Shown: piece by piece, positions 61,365 to 64,000 of the stretch | How the letters are laid out: the number at the start of each line of letters is the position of its first letter | Position numbering within the stretch: position 1 is the stretch's first letter | Assembly: GCF_900184965.1 (NCBI RefSeq) | Contig: NZ_FXYA01000002.1 | Location: forward strand, 1 to 64,000 | Length of the DNA: 64,000 nt | Reading direction: 5' to 3' | Source of the DNA: Akkermansia muciniphila | GTDB taxonomy: Bacteria > Verrucomicrobiota > Verrucomicrobiia > Verrucomicrobiales > Akkermansiaceae | Translations under genes and position numbers: made by a program | The notes under the pieces: generated by a model | Told to the model about the DNA's origin: nothing | Seen by the model: only the letters and a program-made list of their open reading frames with translations | The model's database searches: none

Positions 61365-64000
61365 ATGAAAAGCGCAGCACATCATCAGGGGCTTTCGGAA
61401 CAGCAGGTTCTGGAAAACCGGACCAGATACGGAGTCAACATCCTGACTCCCCCGGAAAAGGAGCCCCTGTGGAAGCAATTTCTGGAGAAATTTTCAGACC
61501 CCATCATTAAAATTCTGCTGGTGGCCCTGTTCCTGTCCGTAGGCGTGGCCTGCTATCAGTTCCTTACCGGAGCGGAACCGGCCAGCGTCTTTCTGGAGCC
61601 CGCGGGCATCCTGGCGGCCATCCTGCTGGCCACCTGCGTGGGCTTCGCCTTCGAGGTAAGCGCCAACAAAAAGTTTGAAATCCTGAACCAGGTCAATGAC
61701 GACACCATGGTCCAGGTCATCCGCGGCGGCAATATCTGCGAATTGCCCCGCCGGGACGTGGTGGTGGGCGATATCGTCATCCTGAACACAGGGGAGGAGG
61801 TTCCGGCGGACGGCGTCCTGCTGGAAGCCGTTTCCCTCCAGGTCAACGAATCCACGCTGACGGGGGAACCCCTCATCGGCAAAACCACGAATGAGGCGGA
61901 ATTCAAGAAGGACGCCACCTACCCCTCCAACCACGTTCTGAAAGGAACAACCGTGGCGGACGGCCACGGCGTCATGGAAGTGACGTCCGTGGGGGACAGG
62001 ACGGAATACGGCAAGGTTTATGAAGGCTCCCAGATCGACAACAAGGTGCAGACGCCCCTCAACCGCCAGCTTTCCAGGCTGGGCGACCTCATCACCTGGG
62101 CCAGCTACGCTATCGCCGCCCTCATCATCATCGGGCGGCTTACCCTGTACTTCTCCCACCTGCCCGGCCCCGTGGAATGGCTGGGCGCGGGGACCTATAT
62201 TCTGAATACCGTCATGATCGCCGTAACCGTCATCGTCGTCACGGTGCCGGAGGGGCTGCCCATGAGCGTCACCCTGAGCCTGGCGTTGAGCATGAAGAGC
62301 ATGCTTGCCAACAACAACCTGGTGCGCAAGATGCACGCCTGCGAAACCATGGGGGCCGCCACCGTCATCTGCACGGACAAGACGGGCACCCTGACGCGCA
62401 ACCAGATGAACGTGTACAAGGCTGACTTTTACGGGTTGGGGGACGCCGCCCCGGCGGAAAACGAGCTGGGGAAACTGATCCGGGAGGGAATCGCCGTCAA
62501 CTCCACCGCCTTTCTGGATTACGCGGACCCGGAACATATCAGGGCCCTGGGCAATCCCACGGAAGGAGCGCTCCTCCTGTGGCTGCACGGGCTGGGCGTG
62601 AATTACCTGGACCTGCGGGAAAACGCCCGCGTGCTGGAACAGCTTACTTTCTCCACGGAACGCAAGTACATGGCCACCGTGGCGGAATCCCCCCTGCTGG
62701 GCAAAAAAGTCCTTTACGTGAAAGGCGCGCCGGAAATCGTGCTGGGCCTCTGTTCCACCGTCCTGACTCCGGAAGGCCAGGTTCCCGCCGCGGACATGCG
62801 CCCCTCCATTGAGAAACAGCTCCTGGCCTATCAGAACCAGGCCATGCGCACGCTGGGCTTCGCGTACCGCGTTCTGGAGGATGACGCCCCGGTATTCGAG
62901 GACGGCCGCATCATCCGCAAGGATCTGGTTTATCTGGGCATCGCCGCCATTTCCGACCCCGTCCGGGACGATGTGCCCCAAGCCGTGAAGGACTGCATGG
63001 ACGCGGGCATCCGCATCAAGATCGTCACGGGGGACACCCCCGGCACCGCACGGGAAATAGGGCGCCAGATCGGCCTGTGGACGGAGGAGGACACGCCGGA
63101 CCGCCTGATGACGGGAGTGGAGTTTGAGCAGACCCCGGATGCGGAACTGCTGGACCGCGTGATGGACCTGAAAATCATGTGCCGCGCCAGGCCCATGGAT
63201 AAGGAACGGCTGGTCAAGCTGCTCCAGAAGAAGGACCAGGTAGTGGCCGTCACCGGGGACGGCACCAACGACGCCCCCGCGCTGAACGCCGCGCAGGTGG
63301 GGCTTTCCATGGGGGACGGCACCACCGTAGCCAAGGAAGCCAGCGCCATCACCATTCTGGACAATTCCTTCATGAGCATTTCCCGCGCCGTCATGTGGGG
63401 GCGTTCCCTGTACAGGAATATCCAGCGCTTCATCGTCTTCCAGATGACTATTAACGTGGCGGCCTGCCTCATTGTGCTCATCGGCGCGTTCCTGGGCACG
63501 GAATCCCCCCTCACCGTCACGCAGATGCTCTGGGTGAACCTCATCATGGACACCTTCGCCGCGCTGGCGCTGGCCTCCCTGCCGCCGGACGAACGCGTGA
63601 TGCGGGACCCGCCGCGCAAGACGACGGACCACATCATCACCCGCCCCATGGGGCGGAACATTCTGGGCGTGGGCATCCTGTTCGTCGCTTTCCTGTTCGG
63701 CCTGCTGCAATATTTCAAGCATGCGGACATTACCAGCCTCACGCAGTTCAGCCTCAGCGGCTACTTCCACAGCTACCTGGACTTCTCCACCCCGGAACAT
63801 GAACTGACAGGTTATGAACTGTCCCTGTTTTTCACCATTTTCGTCCTGCTCCAATTCTGGAACATGTTTAACGCCAAAGCATTCAACACGCACCAGAGCG
63901 CCTTTGCACGCATGGGCGCCAGCATCGGGGGCTTCGGGGTGGTGGCTTTGCTCATCCTGGCCGGGCAATACCTCATCGTCACCTTCGGCGGCAAGATGTT
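61365..64000 (+). CDS. P-type calcium-translocating ATPase, PMCA-like (3' end outside window)
   Basis: At least 878 residues, still open at the window edge. This is the real gene here; a long open frame on the opposite strand is its shadow. Order of features: N-terminal cation-ATPase domain (LSEQQVLENRTRYGVNIL), M1-M2, actuator domain with LTGEPLIG, M4 with VTVPEGLPMSV, phosphorylation at Asp338 in CTDKTGTLTRNQ, nucleotide domain (MATVAESP, YVKGAPEIVL), hinge VAVTGDGTNDAPAL, and M6 WVNLIMDTFAALALA. PEGL in M4 and the Asn/Asp of M6 match the single Ca2+ site of plasma-membrane-type pumps. It would export Ca2+. The short C-terminal cytosolic end is missing. Confidence 0.95.
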   Translation, partial: MKSAAHHQGLSEQQVLENRTRYGVNILTPPEKEPLWKQFLEKFSDPIIKILLVALFLSVGVACYQFLTGAEPASVFLEPAGILAAILLATCVGFAFEVSANKKFEILNQVNDDTMVQVIRGGNICELPRRDVVVGDIVILNTGEEVPADGVLLEAVSLQVNESTLTGEPLIGKTTNEAEFKKDATYPSNHVLKGTTVADGHGVMEVTSVGDRTEYGKVYEGSQIDNKVQTPLNRQLSRLGDLITWASYAIAALIIIGRLTLYFSHLPGPVEWLGAGTYILNTVMIAVTVIVVTVPEGLPMSVTLSLALSMKSMLANNNLVRKMHACETMGAATVICTDKTGTLTRNQMNVYKADFYGLGDAAPAENELGKLIREGIAVNSTAFLDYADPEHIRALGNPTEGALLLWLHGLGVNYLDLRENARVLEQLTFSTERKYMATVAESPLLGKKVLYVKGAPEIVLGLCSTVLTPEGQVPAADMRPSIEKQLLAYQNQAMRTLGFAYRVLEDDAPVFEDGRIIRKDLVYLGIAAISDPVRDDVPQAVKDCMDAGIRIKIVTGDTPGTAREIGRQIGLWTEEDTPDRLMTGVEFEQTPDAELLDRVMDLKIMCRARPMDKERLVKLLQKKDQVVAVTGDGTNDAPALNAAQVGLSMGDGTTVAKEASAITILDNSFMSISRAVMWGRSLYRNIQRFIVFQMTINVAACLIVLIGAFLGTESPLTVTQMLWVNLIMDTFAALALASLPPDERVMRDPPRKTTDHIITRPMGRNILGVGILFVAFLFGLLQYFKHADITSLTQFSLSGYFHSYLDFSTPEHELTGYELSLFFTIFVLLQFWNMFNAKAFNTHQSAFARMGASIGGFGVVALLILAGQYLIVTFGGKM

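Noticed and set aside
61494-63968. An 824-codon open frame on the minus strand
   Set aside because: It is antisense to the calcium ATPase gene, whose frame has every P-type ATPase motif. The minus-strand translation is His/Gln/Gly-rich with no domain, as expected for a shadow in GC-rich DNA.

Overview
The window looks like chromosome of an Akkermansia-type verrucomicrobium, a gut mucin degrader. I infer this from content, not from any database hit. There is a C-terminal fragment resembling the Verru_Chthon cassette family, a PEP-CTERM surface protein, secreted glycosidases including a GH95 fucosidase, and a complete Na+-pumping methylmalonyl-CoA decarboxylase cluster for propionate. Coding DNA is GC-rich and dense, usually with weak Shine-Dalgarno sites. 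The exception is a markedly AT-rich island at about 18.2-21.7 kb. No rRNA, tRNA, CRISPR array or intact insertion sequence was seen.

Layout. 0-4.5 kb: tail of a Verru_Chthon-like protein, a secreted unknown, and two overlapping HtrA-type genes, one catalytically intact and one degenerate. 4.6-12.7 kb: class A penicillin-binding protein and rmuC on +. On - there is an envelope run of a LolC/E-like permease, a GYF/RDD membrane protein, lpxA and a HAD phosphatase. 13.0-21.5 kb: a 1947-residue RHS protein with a swapped C-terminal tip, followed by a small membrane protein, a decayed tip remnant, small AT-rich genes, and an orphan tip that repeats the last 228 bp of the RHS core and is broken by one frameshift. 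21.7-28.3 kb: class A beta-lactamase, two small membrane proteins, then a run of secreted hydrolases (GH95, M28 peptidase, esterase).

28.4-38.4 kb: ileS-lspA, a DUF1573 protein, a rhodanese, a SufS-type desulfurase, a lipoprotein hydrolase, a membrane protein and a pseudokinase-discoidin fusion. 38.8-40.8 kb: rplS and a TIGR03790-like protein. 40.9-48.0 kb: epimerase, decarboxylase subunits A, D, C and B, biotin ligase and an acyl-CoA:acetate/succinate CoA-transferase, ending at a clear terminator. Together these convert methylmalonyl-CoA to propionyl-CoA with Na+ export and recycle CoA to succinate or acetate. 48.1-56.6 kb: a membrane protein, rfbA-rfbB, pfkA, a SMUG1-like uracil-DNA glycosylase, gatB and a pyruvate oxidase. 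56.7-64.0 kb: a PEP-CTERM protein and a clan GH-D-like glycosidase diverge from an AT-rich spacer holding two copies of a 15-bp palindrome. A small membrane protein and a P-type calcium ATPase follow; the ATPase runs off the window.

The most unusual material is the RHS tip-exchange locus. Next come several conserved envelope or energy proteins with large or misplaced domains: a degenerate HtrA with its PDZ inside the protease fold, a Na+-pump beta subunit with about 180 extra residues, LspA with about 70 extra and LolC/E with about 120 extra, plus the pseudokinase-discoidin fusion and the paired palindromes.
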